This document shows positions 34,655-44,353 of a stretch of 64,000 bases of DNA, piece after piece; the stretch's first letter is position 1, and each line of letters opens with the position of its first letter. Below the pieces are notes generated by a model that was given only the letters and a program-made list of their open reading frames with translations, did no database searches and was not told the DNA's origin. Origin of the DNA: Geminicoccaceae bacterium (GTDB lineage: Bacteria; Pseudomonadota; Alphaproteobacteria; Geminicoccales; Geminicoccaceae); contig JANQPX010000001.1 of the NCBI GenBank assembly GCA_028285265.1, positions 124,001 through 188,000 on the forward strand. Reading direction: 5' to 3'. Made by a program: the position numbers and the translations under genes.

Positions 34655-36292
34655 CTAAACGGCAGCAGCAGCCTTCGATGGGTTCCACTGTTGACCTGGG
34701 ACGGCGGCTAGAAGTTCTTTGGTATAGGCGTGCTTCGGCCTCGCAAATAGTTCCGTGGTCACGCCGGTCTCGACAACCAAGCCGTTACGCATGACGGCAA
34801 TGCGATCGCAGACCTGCGCAGCGACCCGAAGATCGTGAGTAATGAAGATCATCGAGAGCGACATGCGTTCCCTAATCTCGTCAAGCAGCTCAAGGATCTG
34901 AGCCTGGATCGAGACATCAAGGGCCGAGACGGGCTCGTCGGCAACGAGGACTTCCGGATCAAGTGCGAGGGCACGCGCCACGCCGATTCGCTGCCTTTGA
35001 CCGCCAGAGAATTCGTGAGGGAAGCGGTCATAGGCACGCTCATCCAGGCCAACAATGCTAAGCAACTCGCGTGCACGTAACTCAGCCTCACTTGGGGCCG
35101 CGCCTTGAAGGATTGGCCCTTGTGCGATGATCTTGCCAACTTTGGTTCTCGGATTGAGCGAAGCGAAAGGATCTTGAAAGACCATCTGAATCTTGGCGCG
35201 ATGAGGACGCATAGCCGCGCGCCCAAGTGGCCGGAGGTCGACACCGTCGAGAAGAATTTCGCCGCTTTCGGCATCGTTCAGCCGGACGATACAACGCGCG
35301 ACAGTCGACTTACCTGAGCCACTCTCACCAACAATACCCAATGTTTCGCCACGCTGGAGTTCAAGCTCAACATTGTTTGCAGCGTGCACAAGCCGCTCTT
35401 TGCCGCCCAACCCCAAGAATCCGCCACCACTACGATAGACCTTGTTCAATCCTTTGACCGACAAAATAGGCTTTGCCGATTGGTGCCTAGGTGGACGAGG
35501 GATTAAGCTGGGCACTGCTGCGATCAACGATTGGGTATAGGGATGCTCTGGGGCGTTTAGAATACGATCTGCCGGCCCGGCTTCGACAAGCCGTCCATGT
35601 TGCATAACCGCGACTCGATCGGCTATGTCCGCGACCACGCCAAAATCATGGGTAATGAAGAGCACGCCGGTATTTTGCTCTGACTGAAGTTCCTTGATGA
35701 GTCTTAGAATCTGAGCCTGAGTGGTCACATCCAGAGCGGTCGTCGGTTCGTCTGCAATCAGAATTTTGGGGCCGAGTGCTAAGGCCATCGCGATCATGGC
35801 GCGTTGTCGCTGGCCGCCCGAGAGTTCGTGGGGATAGCTATCAACGATTTGCCCGGGTTGCGGCAAATGGACATCGTTAAAGAGACCAACCGCTCGATCA
35901 CGACGCTCGCGTCTCTTGAGGCCTGTGTGGAAGCGAAATACCTCGTCGATCTGACTACCGATCGTCATGACCGGATTGAGTGCCGTCATCGGTTCTTGGA
36001 AGATCATCGAGATCTCACTGCCGCGGATCGCTCGAAGACGGCTCTCGCTAACCTTGACCAAATCCTCTTTGACGAACTGGATCGTACCGCTCTCAACCCG
36101 AACATGCGGCTGCGGCAAGAGCCCCATCACCGCTCGTGCGGTTAAGGATTTACCGGATCCACTCTCTCCAACGACGCACAGGACTTCGTTAGGAGCAAGA
36201 TCGAGATCGACAGCCTCGACAGCATAAGGCCGTTCCGACCCTTGCGGTAAGGTCACGTGCAGGTTTCGGATTTCGAGCAAGTTGTCGCTCAT
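34655..36292 (-). CDS. Fused dipeptide/oligopeptide ABC ATPase (DppD-DppF fusion)
   Basis: A 545-residue protein carries two complete ATPase domains in tandem. The first has GESGSGKSLTARAV, LSGGQRQRAMIAMAL and [13 protein letters not shown]; the second has GESGSGKSTVARCI, FSGGQRQRIGVARAL and VLVADEPVSALDV. Fused forms such as GsiA and YejF power peptide or glutathione importers. The start MSDNLLEIRNLHVTL at 36292 overlaps the permease stop as ATGA; the longer frame to 36448 is an artefact. It is the last gene of the first peptide-importer operon. Confidence 0.93.
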   Translation of the reverse strand: MSDNLLEIRNLHVTLPQGSERPYAVEAVDLDLAPNEVLCVVGESGSGKSLTARAVMGLLPQPHVRVESGTIQFVKEDLVKVSESRLRAIRGSEISMIFQEPMTALNPVMTIGSQIDEVFRFHTGLKRRERRDRAVGLFNDVHLPQPGQIVDSYPHELSGGQRQRAMIAMALALGPKILIADEPTTALDVTTQAQILRLIKELQSEQNTGVLFITHDFGVVADIADRVAVMQHGRLVEAGPADRILNAPEHPYTQSLIAAVPSLIPRPPRHQSAKPILSVKGLNKVYRSGGGFLGLGGKERLVHAANNVELELQRGETLGIVGESGSGKSTVARCIVRLNDAESGEILLDGVDLRPLGRAAMRPHRAKIQMVFQDPFASLNPRTKVGKIIAQGPILQGAAPSEAELRARELLSIVGLDERAYDRFPHEFSGGQRQRIGVARALALDPEVLVADEPVSALDVSIQAQILELLDEIRERMSLSMIFITHDLRVAAQVCDRIAVMRNGLVVETGVTTELFARPKHAYTKELLAAVPGQQWNPSKAAAAV

Positions 36293-37122
36293 CGTCGCTC
36301 CCGGAGACGCGGATTGAGCGCGTCGTTCAGGCCTTCTCCGACCAGATTGATGGCGAGCACAGTCAGGAGAATGGCGACCCCGGGGAACGTGCAGACCCAC
36401 CAGGCCGTGCGCAGAACAGTGCGTCCCGCCCCGATCAAAAAGCCCCAACTCATGATGTTTGGGTCGCCCAAACCGAGAAACGAAAGTCCCGATTCGATGA
36501 GGATGGCGGTTGCCACCATGAGCGACCCGGTGACGATGATTGGGGATAAGCAGTTCGGCAAGATTTCGCCCAGCATGATCCGGACATCACTCATGCCGAC
36601 GGTGTGGCAGGCCTGCACAAACTCACGATTTCGTAGGGACAAGAACTCGCCGCGCACCAGGCGAGCGACTGCAGGCCAAGAGACCACGGCGATCGCGATA
36701 ACAATGCTTTCGATCGAGGGCTTCATGATGGCTACCAGCAAGATTGCAAAGACGAATGACGGAATCGTCTGAAACATCTCGGTGACGCGCATCAGGACAT
36801 CGTCGGTCCAACCACCATAGTAGCCTGCCAGTGCGCCCATCACGGCCCCAAAGCAGACGGCAACCATAGTGGCGAGAAGCCCAATCAGAAGCGACGTTTT
36901 CGCACCATGGGCGATGCCGGCAGCAACGTCTCTGCCAAGGCTATCGCTGCCGAGTAGGAAGCCCTCCACGCCAGGCGGCGACATCGGCTTGCCGGCCAAC
37001 TTGAACGGATCGTCGGGATAGAAGAGGTGGGCGGTAGCTGCAAGAAAGATGACCGTAGCGAGAATTGTGAGACCGACAACAGCTGACCGGTTACGACGAA
37101 AAAGACGCCAGAACTCAATCAT
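36289..37122 (-). CDS. Peptide-type ABC transporter permease (DppC-like)
   Basis: A 277-residue DppC-family permease with an N-terminal membrane helix, then a GSDSLGRDVAAGIAHGAKTS segment characteristic of DppC/OppC, and the coupling loop EFVQACHTVGMSDVRIMLGEILP. It overlaps both neighbours by 4 nt, so translation of permeases and ATPase is linked. Confidence 0.93.
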   Translation of the reverse strand: MIEFWRLFRRNRSAVVGLTILATVIFLAATAHLFYPDDPFKLAGKPMSPPGVEGFLLGSDSLGRDVAAGIAHGAKTSLLIGLLATMVAVCFGAVMGALAGYYGGWTDDVLMRVTEMFQTIPSFVFAILLVAIMKPSIESIVIAIAVVSWPAVARLVRGEFLSLRNREFVQACHTVGMSDVRIMLGEILPNCLSPIIVTGSLMVATAILIESGLSFLGLGDPNIMSWGFLIGAGRTVLRTAWWVCTFPGVAILLTVLAINLVGEGLNDALNPRLRERR

Positions 37123-38105
37123 GCGACCTCAATCCTGGGATCAAGCAATGAATAGATAATATCGACCACAAGGTTCACCGCCACGACCAGGAGTGCAGAC
37201 AACAAGAAAATACCGAGTAGCAGGTTCAGATCGCGCGCGAATAACGCTTCAAAGGCCAGCATGCCAAGACCTGGCCAAGCAAAGACAGATTCGACGATCA
37301 CCGAACCACCGATCAATGCACCGACCTGAACACCTGCCATGGTGACCACAGGGAGGAGCGCATTGCGCAAGACATGTACGAACATGATGCGGCGCTCTGT
37401 AAGGCCTTTGGCACGCGCCGTGGTCACATAGTCCATGCCGGCTTGCTCGAGCATGGAGGCGCGCATGAGTCGCGTGTAAAGCGCCAAGTAAAAGAGCGAA
37501 AGCGTGATGGTCGGCAACACAAGGTGGTGGGCAATGTCGACGACCCTATCCCAGCCCTCATGGAAGGCTGCAATGTTCTCCATGCCGCTGGTTGGGAACC
37601 AGCCCAAATTAAGTGCAAAGACGACGATCATCATTAACCCGACCCAGAAAAGCGGGGTTGCGTAAGTCACGAGGGCAAATATCGATATCAGATTGTCGCG
37701 CCAGGTATTGAGCCCGATTGCCGCCAACAACCCCAAGAGAATGCCAACACCGACCGCAAGAATGATCGTGCTAACCATCAAGAGTAGCGTTGGAACAAAA
37801 CGGTCCAAGACGAGTTGTGATACCGGCATCTCATGGCGAAACGAGTAGCCTAAATCAAAGGCGAGAACGTTCTTCAGATAGATGCCGAGCTGGACAATAA
37901 GCGGCTTATCCAGACCGAATTTCTCTCGCAGCTGCGCCATATATTCAGGCGTTGCAGAACCGGCTTCGCCCGCCAACACATCGACAGCGTCGCCTTCGGC
38001 CATGTGCAACAAAAAGAAGTTGACGATAACGATCGCCAAAATAATCGGAACAGCCTGCAAGAGCCGCTTTAAGACATAGCGCAGACGCTTGACGGTGTGG
38101 TTCAT
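37119..38105 (-). CDS. Peptide-type ABC transporter permease (DppB-like)
   Basis: A 328-residue DppB-family permease. It starts RLRYVLKRLLQAVPIILAIV, has the EKFGLDKPLIVQ region after helix 1, and the coupling motif DYVTTARAKGLTERRIMFVHVLRN. The end MLAFEALFARDLNLLLGIFLL and LLDPRIEV is typical. A strong hairpin separates it from the upstream binding-protein gene. Confidence 0.93.
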   Translation of the reverse strand: MNHTVKRLRYVLKRLLQAVPIILAIVIVNFFLLHMAEGDAVDVLAGEAGSATPEYMAQLREKFGLDKPLIVQLGIYLKNVLAFDLGYSFRHEMPVSQLVLDRFVPTLLLMVSTIILAVGVGILLGLLAAIGLNTWRDNLISIFALVTYATPLFWVGLMMIVVFALNLGWFPTSGMENIAAFHEGWDRVVDIAHHLVLPTITLSLFYLALYTRLMRASMLEQAGMDYVTTARAKGLTERRIMFVHVLRNALLPVVTMAGVQVGALIGGSVIVESVFAWPGLGMLAFEALFARDLNLLLGIFLLSALLVVAVNLVVDIIYSLLDPRIEVA

Positions 38106-38126
38106 GTTTCAGATGCAGCGCAACGA

Positions 38127-38153
38127 CACCGGCGGCGAACGTCGCCGCCGGTG
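38127..38153 (-). promoter_or_regulatory. Hairpin between peptide-binding protein and permease genes
   Basis: CACCGGCGGCGA (38127-38138) pairs perfectly over 12 bp with TCGCCGCCGGTG (38142-38153), loop ACG. It lies 16 nt past the binding-protein stop on the transcript and lacks a T-run. It is the same arrangement as in the other three ABC operons of the window. Confidence 0.7.
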
Positions 38154-38169
38154 ATGGTGATGCAATAAC

Positions 38170-39762
38170 TCACTCGTCGAGCCAAGCGTCGGCAAACGAG
38201 CCATAGGCGCCCAGCGCCGAGGTATCATGATCCTTAAGCTTGTTATTGAAGACCGTCAGAAACTCCATTTCAAACAGGTTCACGACTGGAAGATCGTCGG
38301 CAAGAATGGATTGGACGCCTTGATAAATCTCAGTCCGTTTTGCCGCATCCGCTTCGACCGTTCCCGCAGCCAGCAACTCATCAAGGTCAGGGTTGCTATA
38401 GCGAGATGAGTTGACGAAGTGTGTGCCCTGGCGGATTTGGTCCGTGCCGTAGTGACGATGAACGCCCAATACTGGATCGGGAAGCTGATAGAAGTAATTC
38501 ACGTTCATCGCGAAGTCATAGTCAGAATAGATTCGCTTGAGCCAAGTTGGCACGTCCTCATAGCGAAGTTCGAGCTCGATTCCGATGTCGGCAAGCGCCT
38601 GCTTCATATACTCGCCGGCACGTCTCCAATCCTCACCATAAGGAATTAGGTCGAGCACGGCAGATGCACGCACACCGTTGCTATCGGCTGCAACACCAGC
38701 CTCATCGAGCAGTTTGTTTGCTGCTTCGACATCGGCATTTGAAGGATAGTTCGGCATGCCCTCAGCATAGAGCCCAGTGGCCGAGAAATTTGAGGAGAGC
38801 GCTGACGTTGCGGGTTTGCCATAACCGAACCAAATGTTGTCGATCAAAAACTGCCGATCCAAGGCCAAAGAAATCGCCTGGCGGATAGCTGGCTGATCGA
38901 AGGGCGGCTCCGTCGTGTCGAACTCGATAAGGGAGACCGGATTGATCATTGCGTAGCCGTCAGTCGTAACGCCGATCTGGTCCATTTCGCGGAGGCGCAC
39001 CACATCGACATTAGGAATGGCACCATAGGCACCGTAGTGAACTTCGCCGTTCTCCATCGCTGCTGTACGCGTCGACGCATCGGGAATGAAACGTGCCACC
39101 GCACGATCGAGATAGGGCTTGCCCTCCTGCCAATAGTTCTCGTTCTTGTCGAGACGGATATATTGGCCTTTTTTCCACTCGACGAACTTGAAGGGACCGG
39201 TCCCGACGGGATTATTGGCCAAATCTGCGTCTCGGGGGTCCTGGCCTTCCAGCAAATGCTTGGGCACCATTGGCGATTCATAGCCTGAAAGTGCGCGAGT
39301 CATGTAGGGTGCCGGATTATTCAGTTTGAAGACGGCGGTATGCTCGTCAGGTGTTTCGATTGCAGCGACCTCCTTGAAGGAGTTCGGACCACGCGGATGG
39401 ATCTTTCTCAGCACCTCCATGACCGCGAACTGAACATCGGCCGAGGTAAAGGGCTCGCCATCATGCCATGTAACGCCCTTTCGGAGATTGAACGTAACCG
39501 TCTTGCCGTCCTCGCTTACTTCGAAACTTTCTGCGAGTGCAGGAACCGCATTCAAGTCCTTGTCGTAGTCAAGTAGGCCCTCATAGATCTTTGGGGCGAC
39601 TAGGCCAATTGGTCCAGACGTCGACAGATAAGACGCAAGAGATGGTGGCTCCGGTTGCGCAATAAATACCATCGTGCCGCCTGCTTTTTGGGCATGAGCC
39701 ACTCCCGGCATCACCATCGATGCTGAGAGCAAAGCAGCGCTGAGCCAAGTCTTGATCGTCAT
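38170..39762 (-). CDS. Peptide/opine-type ABC substrate-binding protein
   Basis: This is a family 5 periplasmic binding protein. The start MTIKTWLSAALLSASMVMPGVAHA at 39762 gives a signal peptide cut after AHA; the frame upstream to 39858 has no such signal. Family signs are AESFEVSEDGKTVTFNLRKGVTWHDGEPFTS (split across about residues 85-115) and NNPVGTGPFKFVEWKKG. Substrates of this family include peptides, opines and glutathione; none can be fixed here. It is the first gene of its operon. Confidence 0.92.
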   Translation of the reverse strand: MTIKTWLSAALLSASMVMPGVAHAQKAGGTMVFIAQPEPPSLASYLSTSGPIGLVAPKIYEGLLDYDKDLNAVPALAESFEVSEDGKTVTFNLRKGVTWHDGEPFTSADVQFAVMEVLRKIHPRGPNSFKEVAAIETPDEHTAVFKLNNPAPYMTRALSGYESPMVPKHLLEGQDPRDADLANNPVGTGPFKFVEWKKGQYIRLDKNENYWQEGKPYLDRAVARFIPDASTRTAAMENGEVHYGAYGAIPNVDVVRLREMDQIGVTTDGYAMINPVSLIEFDTTEPPFDQPAIRQAISLALDRQFLIDNIWFGYGKPATSALSSNFSATGLYAEGMPNYPSNADVEAANKLLDEAGVAADSNGVRASAVLDLIPYGEDWRRAGEYMKQALADIGIELELRYEDVPTWLKRIYSDYDFAMNVNYFYQLPDPVLGVHRHYGTDQIRQGTHFVNSSRYSNPDLDELLAAGTVEADAAKRTEIYQGVQSILADDLPVVNLFEMEFLTVFNNKLKDHDTSALGAYGSFADAWLDE

Positions 39763-40140
39763 CAAGTAAATCCTCCCATTGTTTAGAGCCAAACTTTGAC
39801 AACCGTCATGCCAGAGATCAGCAAGAAAGAGGCCAGATTTCTTGAACGCCGTCAGCATGGCCTCTCTTTTTCTTCTTCATCGTCGACAACCTTGCCTGTC
39901 TTTTCGCAAAGGCTCAAGTTCTGTGGAGGGCCTTTGACAAAACGAACGGGATCACGCTCTGGCTAACCGACATCGAAACATTGTTATCGAGACAAAATCT
40001 TCCAAAGCCAACAGCAGTCGTCCCGATCATACTCAGATATGACTAAAAGAGCTGCGACAATAGAAACCGAATATTTTGCTTATCGGCTTTGTACTTCAAC
40101 CATTGCTATGCTAAGCAGGTGGACTTGATAATCATAAGGG
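39763..40140. other. Intergenic region between peptide importer and MucR-like gene
   Basis: This 378-bp divergent gap must hold the promoters of the importer operon (leftward) and the mucR-like gene (rightward). The right part, about 40020-40140, is AT-richer than its surroundings, and AT-rich DNA is the usual target of MucR-type proteins, so autoregulation is possible. I see no convincing ORF, repeat or RNA gene. Confidence 0.4.
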
Positions 40141-40629
40141 ATGAAGGACCCCATGGTTGAAGCGGAGCAAAACCAGGCCGACCAACACGAGATCACCACG
40201 CTGACAGCGGAAATTGTCGGCGCGTATGTCTCCCACCACACTGTCGCCGCTGCCGATCTTCCTGATTTAATCGCGACTGTCGGTAAAGAGCTCGTTAGCC
40301 TTGGCCAACAGCCAGCTGAACCCGTCGTCGAAAAGCCAAAGCCAGCCGTGTCGATCAAACGATCAATCACGCACGACTACTTGATCTGTCTTGAAGACGG
40401 CAAAAAGCTGAAGATGCTCAAGCGCCATCTGATGACACGTTACGGCATGACGCCCGACGAGTATCGGCAGCGCTGGGGCCTGAAAGACGACTATCCGATG
40501 GTCGCTCCTGCTTACGCCGAAACGCGCTCCGCGCTCGCAAAGAAAATCGGCCTTGGTCGCAAGCCAGAACCGAAGAAAGCGCCGCGCAAGACAACGAGAA
40601 AGAAGGCCCCTGCCAAGAAATCCAAATAG
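40141..40629 (+). CDS. MucR/Ros family transcriptional regulator with altered zinc site
   Basis: The 162-residue protein has the MucR-type N-terminal helix (ITTLTAEIVGAYVSHHTVAAADLPDLI), the DNA-binding zinc-finger-like core ICLEDGKKLKMLKRHL and the conserved DYPMVAPAYAETRSALAKKIGLG. The C-terminal tail is rich in lysine and proline (KKAPRKTTRKKAPAKKSK). Cys83, Asp86 and His96 keep zinc-ligand positions, but Arg100-Tyr101 replace the second histidine. Members of this family lacking zinc but still binding DNA are known in Mesorhizobium loti. It is monocistronic. An ATG at 40153 is an alternative start. Confidence 0.9.
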   Translation: MKDPMVEAEQNQADQHEITTLTAEIVGAYVSHHTVAAADLPDLIATVGKELVSLGQQPAEPVVEKPKPAVSIKRSITHDYLICLEDGKKLKMLKRHLMTRYGMTPDEYRQRWGLKDDYPMVAPAYAETRSALAKKIGLGRKPEPKKAPRKTTRKKAPAKKSK

Positions 40630-40645
40630 TCCTAGGACCCTGTTT

Positions 40646-40670
40646 GACGATCGGCGCTAGACCGATCGTC
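40646..40670. terminator. Hairpin in convergent gap after the mucR-like gene
   Basis: GACGATCGG (40646-40654) pairs perfectly with CCGATCGTC (40662-40670) around 7 nt. It lies between the converging mucR-like and creatininase-family genes and could serve both. No T-run follows on either strand. Confidence 0.5.
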
Positions 40671-40678
40671 GCGTTGCC

Positions 40679-41470
40679 TCACACCTCAGCGCGTTGACGA
40701 TCACCTGGCCAAAAGGTTGGGTCGAGCAGCTTAGCAGCCACAGAGCGCGCTGCGGTGTCGAGCAATAGCCGCCCTTTGTCTGCCGATGAGACACGCGGAT
40801 CACCGAGAGCACCTGATGGCGTTTTGTCGGCGAAGCTGATCCAGCGATAGGAGCCATCCATATCCACATCGGCTTCGTCTCTTGGATCTGGGCATGCCGC
40901 TTCATCAAAGCGTCCAGGATCGACAAGATCCGGGGCGATGGCCATCATCATAGAGGTCTCAGCTTCGCAAGCGTGGCGAATTCCCTTTTGCCGTTCGAGA
41001 TGGGCGCCGAGCGCCCTTGCGCCAAGAGTCCAATAGGTTGCCGTGACCAGACGCATGCCAAATTCTCGCGTCAGCTCTTCAACAACTGTTTGGAGAGCAG
41101 CGATATTGCCGCCATGGGCATTCATCAAGAAGACGCGCTCGAATCCCTGACGCTGTAATGACTGCACAACGCCCCTTATCACCGCAAGAAAGGTTGTGAA
41201 GTCGAGGGTGAACGTTCCTCCAATCATCATATGATGCTCTGAAAGTCCTGTCCAAATACACTCGGTAACCAAGACGGGTGTTTTCTCGATCACGATCTCA
41301 GCCGCGCACTTCGCGACCTCTCGCGCGAGCATCGTATCGGTGATGACGGGAAGATGGGGCCCATGTTGTTCGATCGAAGCAACGGGAACGATGACAATCG
41401 TTTCAGGGGTCGCCAACTCCTTGAGCTCAGGCCATCGAAGATCAGACCAGAGAACAGATCGCTGCTCCAT
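40679..41470 (-). CDS. Creatininase family amidohydrolase
   Basis: A metal-dependent amidohydrolase of the creatininase family. Motifs are VPVASIEQHGPHLPVITDT (metal-binding Glu, His, Asp), GLSEHHMMIGGTFTLDFTT and FLMNAHGGNIAAL. The later HACEAETSMMMAI carries the expected glutamate. Family members act on creatinine, formamides and pterin or F420-pathway compounds. The ATG at 41470 has GGGAG 7 nt upstream; 41485 is also possible. It is the last gene of the second peptide-importer operon. Confidence 0.88.
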   Translation of the reverse strand: MEQRSVLWSDLRWPELKELATPETIVIVPVASIEQHGPHLPVITDTMLAREVAKCAAEIVIEKTPVLVTECIWTGLSEHHMMIGGTFTLDFTTFLAVIRGVVQSLQRQGFERVFLMNAHGGNIAALQTVVEELTREFGMRLVTATYWTLGARALGAHLERQKGIRHACEAETSMMMAIAPDLVDPGRFDEAACPDPRDEADVDMDGSYRWISFADKTPSGALGDPRVSSADKGRLLLDTAARSVAAKLLDPTFWPGDRQRAEV

Positions 41471-41508
41471 CAGTTTCTCCCGCATTCCTTGTCATTCTAT
41501 CATTGAGA

Positions 41509-42387
41509 TCATGGTAAGCGCAGCCGCCCCAAATGCCCGATAAGACCTGTCATCTCGTGTTTCAGCTTGTCAAAGCCTGCGGTCTTCGAGAGCGTGGTCT
41601 CATCCATGTATAGCGCGCGATTGATTTCGATCTGTAAGGAATGACGACCATTGTCAGGACAACCGTGCCGGCGGACAATTTCTGCCCCCTTGAACAGCGT
41701 ATTGACCTCAACAGAGTATCCAAGATTAACCAAATATTCCTCCACCGCTCCGACCATCTTCGATCCACATGTCGTTGACTCGCGGTCGCTCAAGATAAAG
41801 TCGGGTCGGGATACACCTGCCCCTTCTTCATGCATCTGATGCGAGACGGATTGCATGGAATGACAATTCAAGTGAAGGGAAAAGCCGTGCCGACCATGTG
41901 ACCGATTTATCAGGGCCGCTAGTCTGTCGTGATAGGGATGATAATAGCGCTCGATCCGGAACTTTACTTCCTGACGTTTAAGCCGCGTGGCGTAAAGTGG
42001 CGCCGCATTTGGTGGAGTGTTCATCCAGACGAGGCCTTTGCCCAACCGTGCTTTAGCACTTGGCGCAAATGGCTGATCCCATCCGTCGGCAAGGCAGGCA
42101 GGATCGAGATCATCGAGGGCACGATTGACGTCGAGATAGATTCTCGGGAACACCGCACGGATTAGTGGTACACCGAGGGCCGGGGCGGCCGCGAACAACT
42201 GATCGACATATCGATCGACCGCATGCAACCATGCTGTCCTTGACACAGCTGGGCAAAAGTCGGCTGGGGCGATCTCGCCCGAGTGCGGTGAATCCAAAAC
42301 GAGTGGCGTCAGTATATCGACCGCGTCGAGCAGATCGATGACGCCCGAAAGCGATCCAGCTTCAGACGCTAGTTGTTCAAATGACAT
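41509..42387 (-). CDS. N-formylglutamate amidohydrolase family protein
   Basis: This family removes formyl groups from N-formylglutamate in histidine breakdown; related members act on other N-acyl amino acids. The protein starts MSFEQLASEAGSLSG and shows VLDSPHSGEIAP, a DRYVDQLF metal-site segment, YLDVNRALDDLD, HGFSLHLNCHSMQS and LQIEINRALYMDE. The start at 42387 overlaps the ATPase gene by 19 nt. No hut genes are nearby, so a role with the importer is more likely than histidine use. Confidence 0.87.
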   Translation of the reverse strand: MSFEQLASEAGSLSGVIDLLDAVDILTPLVLDSPHSGEIAPADFCPAVSRTAWLHAVDRYVDQLFAAAPALGVPLIRAVFPRIYLDVNRALDDLDPACLADGWDQPFAPSAKARLGKGLVWMNTPPNAAPLYATRLKRQEVKFRIERYYHPYHDRLAALINRSHGRHGFSLHLNCHSMQSVSHQMHEEGAGVSRPDFILSDRESTTCGSKMVGAVEEYLVNLGYSVEVNTLFKGAEIVRRHGCPDNGRHSLQIEINRALYMDETTLSKTAGFDKLKHEMTGLIGHLGRLRLP

Positions 42388-43361
42388 GCTGATAGTTGCC
42401 CGCCACCGATGGTCTTGAGAACTGGCCGTTCTGTCCGGCATCTCTCCATTGCATGTGGGCATCGTGGATGAAAATGGCAGCCACTTGGCGGGTCAAGTGG
42501 AGAAGGTATTTCGCCCTTGATCGGTTGGAAGCGGCGTTTACGCGAATCGATTTTCGGAATCTCAGCCAGCAGGGCTCGCGTGTAGGGGTGATTCGGTTCC
42601 TCAAAGAGTCTTTCCGTCGGCGCGGTTTCAACAATGCGGCCGAGATACATAACCGCGACCCGGTCGGCGAGATGTTCGACAACGCCGAGATCGTGACTGA
42701 TGAACAAATAGGTGAGTCCAAGATCTTTGCGAAGAGCTGAAAAGAGGTTGAGTACCTGCGCTTGAATAGACACGTCCAGCGCTGCAACAGCCTCGTCACA
42801 AACTAAGAACTCCGGTTTGACGGCTAGAGCGCGGGCAATACCGATACGCTGCCGCTGACCGCCTGAAAATTGGTGGGGATAACGCCGCTTGTAGGAAGGA
42901 TCCAGCCCGACCCGAAGCAGCATCTGATCAACATAGTCGTCCAGCTCGCCAGCCTTAACCTGACCATGCACCCGGGGTGCTTCACCAATGATCTCTCGAA
43001 CACGAAACCTTGGGTTGAGTGACGACATCGGGTCCTGAAAGATCATTTGAACCTTAGTCGCAAATGCCTGAGCTTCCTCACCTTGGAGGTCATTGACTGG
43101 CCGGCCGCGGTAGGAAAGGGTTCCACCAGTCGGCGAATGAATACCGGCGACAACGCGACCAAGCGTTGACTTACCACAGCCTGACTCACCAACCAGTCCC
43201 ACCACTTCGCCTTCGCTGATTGTCAGGCTGACGGCATCGACGGCATGAACGATCTCCTCCCGCCGATCCCCTCCCACAAAATTGACCAACTTCTCAGCCA
43301 CATCGAGGCGCTTCACGAACGTCTTGTCGATGCAATCCAACGCAATGATCGGCGCGTTCAT
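42369..43361 (-). CDS. Peptide-type ABC transporter ATP-binding protein (OppF-like)
   Basis: A 330-residue OppF/DppF-type ATPase: Walker A GESGCGKSTLGRVVAG, signature FSGGQRQRIGIARAL, Walker B FLVCDEAVAALDVSIQ and the C-terminal oligopeptide-type cysteine region CHFHPRCPHAMERCRTERP, which can hold an iron-sulfur cluster in this family. The Walker B reads DEAVAALD in place of the commoner DEPVSALD. It overlaps the OppD-like gene by 4 nt. Confidence 0.92.
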   Translation of the reverse strand: MNAPIIALDCIDKTFVKRLDVAEKLVNFVGGDRREEIVHAVDAVSLTISEGEVVGLVGESGCGKSTLGRVVAGIHSPTGGTLSYRGRPVNDLQGEEAQAFATKVQMIFQDPMSSLNPRFRVREIIGEAPRVHGQVKAGELDDYVDQMLLRVGLDPSYKRRYPHQFSGGQRQRIGIARALAVKPEFLVCDEAVAALDVSIQAQVLNLFSALRKDLGLTYLFISHDLGVVEHLADRVAVMYLGRIVETAPTERLFEEPNHPYTRALLAEIPKIDSRKRRFQPIKGEIPSPLDPPSGCHFHPRCPHAMERCRTERPVLKTIGGGQLSACHLNN

Positions 43362-44353
43362 GATGCCGCTGCCTCAGGAGGGTCAAGAAGCGGGTGATGG
43401 CAACGATACGCTCTCTTCGTGCTTTGAGTCGTCAAGCCAGGCGCTTCGCTCTCACAACGCCCATCAGCACGTGGGCAACGGGCTGCAAAGGCACATCCTT
43501 TGCCGAGATGAAGAAGAGATGGCGTCATGCCCGGAATTTGGGCAAGCAACTCACCACGCCGATTCTGGCTTGGCACCGAACCAATCAATCCATGCGTATA
43601 GGGATGGAGCGGCTTGTCGAGTACCTGATCAACCCCACCCTGTTCAACGATGCGCCCGGCATACATCACGAGAATGCGATCAGCGAGACCTGCAATGACA
43701 GCTAGATCGTGTGTGATCCAAAGAAGTGCCGTACCGCTTTGAGCGCATAGCTTTTGCACCTCATGTAGGATCTGCGCTTGAATCGTCACATCAAGCGCCG
43801 TCGTCGGCTCGTCCGCGATGATAAGCTCAGGCTCATGCAGAAGCGCTATCGCAATCGCCACGCGCTGGCGCATGCCGCCCGAAAACTGATGCGGGTAGGC
43901 CATGAGACGCTCGTCCGGCGACGCAATGCCAACTCGCGCAAGCGCTGCCCTCGCCCTCTCTCTTGCGGCCTCAACCGAGACGCCCTCATGCGCTGTTATG
44001 GTCTCAATCATCTGGGTGTCGATCCGCAGCACCGGATTGAGGGTCATCATGGGGTCCTGAAAGATCATCGCAATTCGACGCCCGCGAATGGGACGCAATT
44101 GCTCTTCGCTTTGTCCAACCAGTTCAGCACTACCGATCTTGATCGAGCCGCCGACAATCCGTCCTGGTGGATCGACTAAGCCCAGTATCGAAAAACCGGT
44201 TACCGTCTTGCCCGACCCAGATTCGCCCACCAACCCGACCAGCTCACCCCGACCAATCTCAAAACTGATGCCATCAACGGCCTTAGCAATACCAGCTTTT
44301 GTGAAGAAGTAGGTTTGCAAATCCCGAACACTTAGAACCGGGCCCATGGTCAT
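43358..44353 (-). CDS. Peptide-type ABC transporter ATP-binding protein (OppD-like)
   Basis: An OppD/DppD-type ATPase of 331 residues: [48 protein letters not shown], and the C-terminal [15 protein letters not shown]. Start 44353 gives an ATGA overlap with the permease; the frame up to 44455 lies over that gene and is rejected. Confidence 0.92.
   Translation of the reverse strand: MTMGPVLSVRDLQTYFFTKAGIAKAVDGISFEIGRGELVGLVGESGSGKTVTGFSILGLVDPPGRIVGGSIKIGSAELVGQSEEQLRPIRGRRIAMIFQDPMMTLNPVLRIDTQMIETITAHEGVSVEAARERARAALARVGIASPDERLMAYPHQFSGGMRQRVAIAIALLHEPELIIADEPTTALDVTIQAQILHEVQKLCAQSGTALLWITHDLAVIAGLADRILVMYAGRIVEQGGVDQVLDKPLHPYTHGLIGSVPSQNRRGELLAQIPGMTPSLLHLGKGCAFAARCPRADGRCESEAPGLTTQSTKRAYRCHHPLLDPPEAAAS

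Noticed and set aside
36293-36448. N-terminal extension of the fused peptide ATPase
   Set aside because: Overlaps the permease gene and is arginine-rich with no similarity to the ATPase domain.
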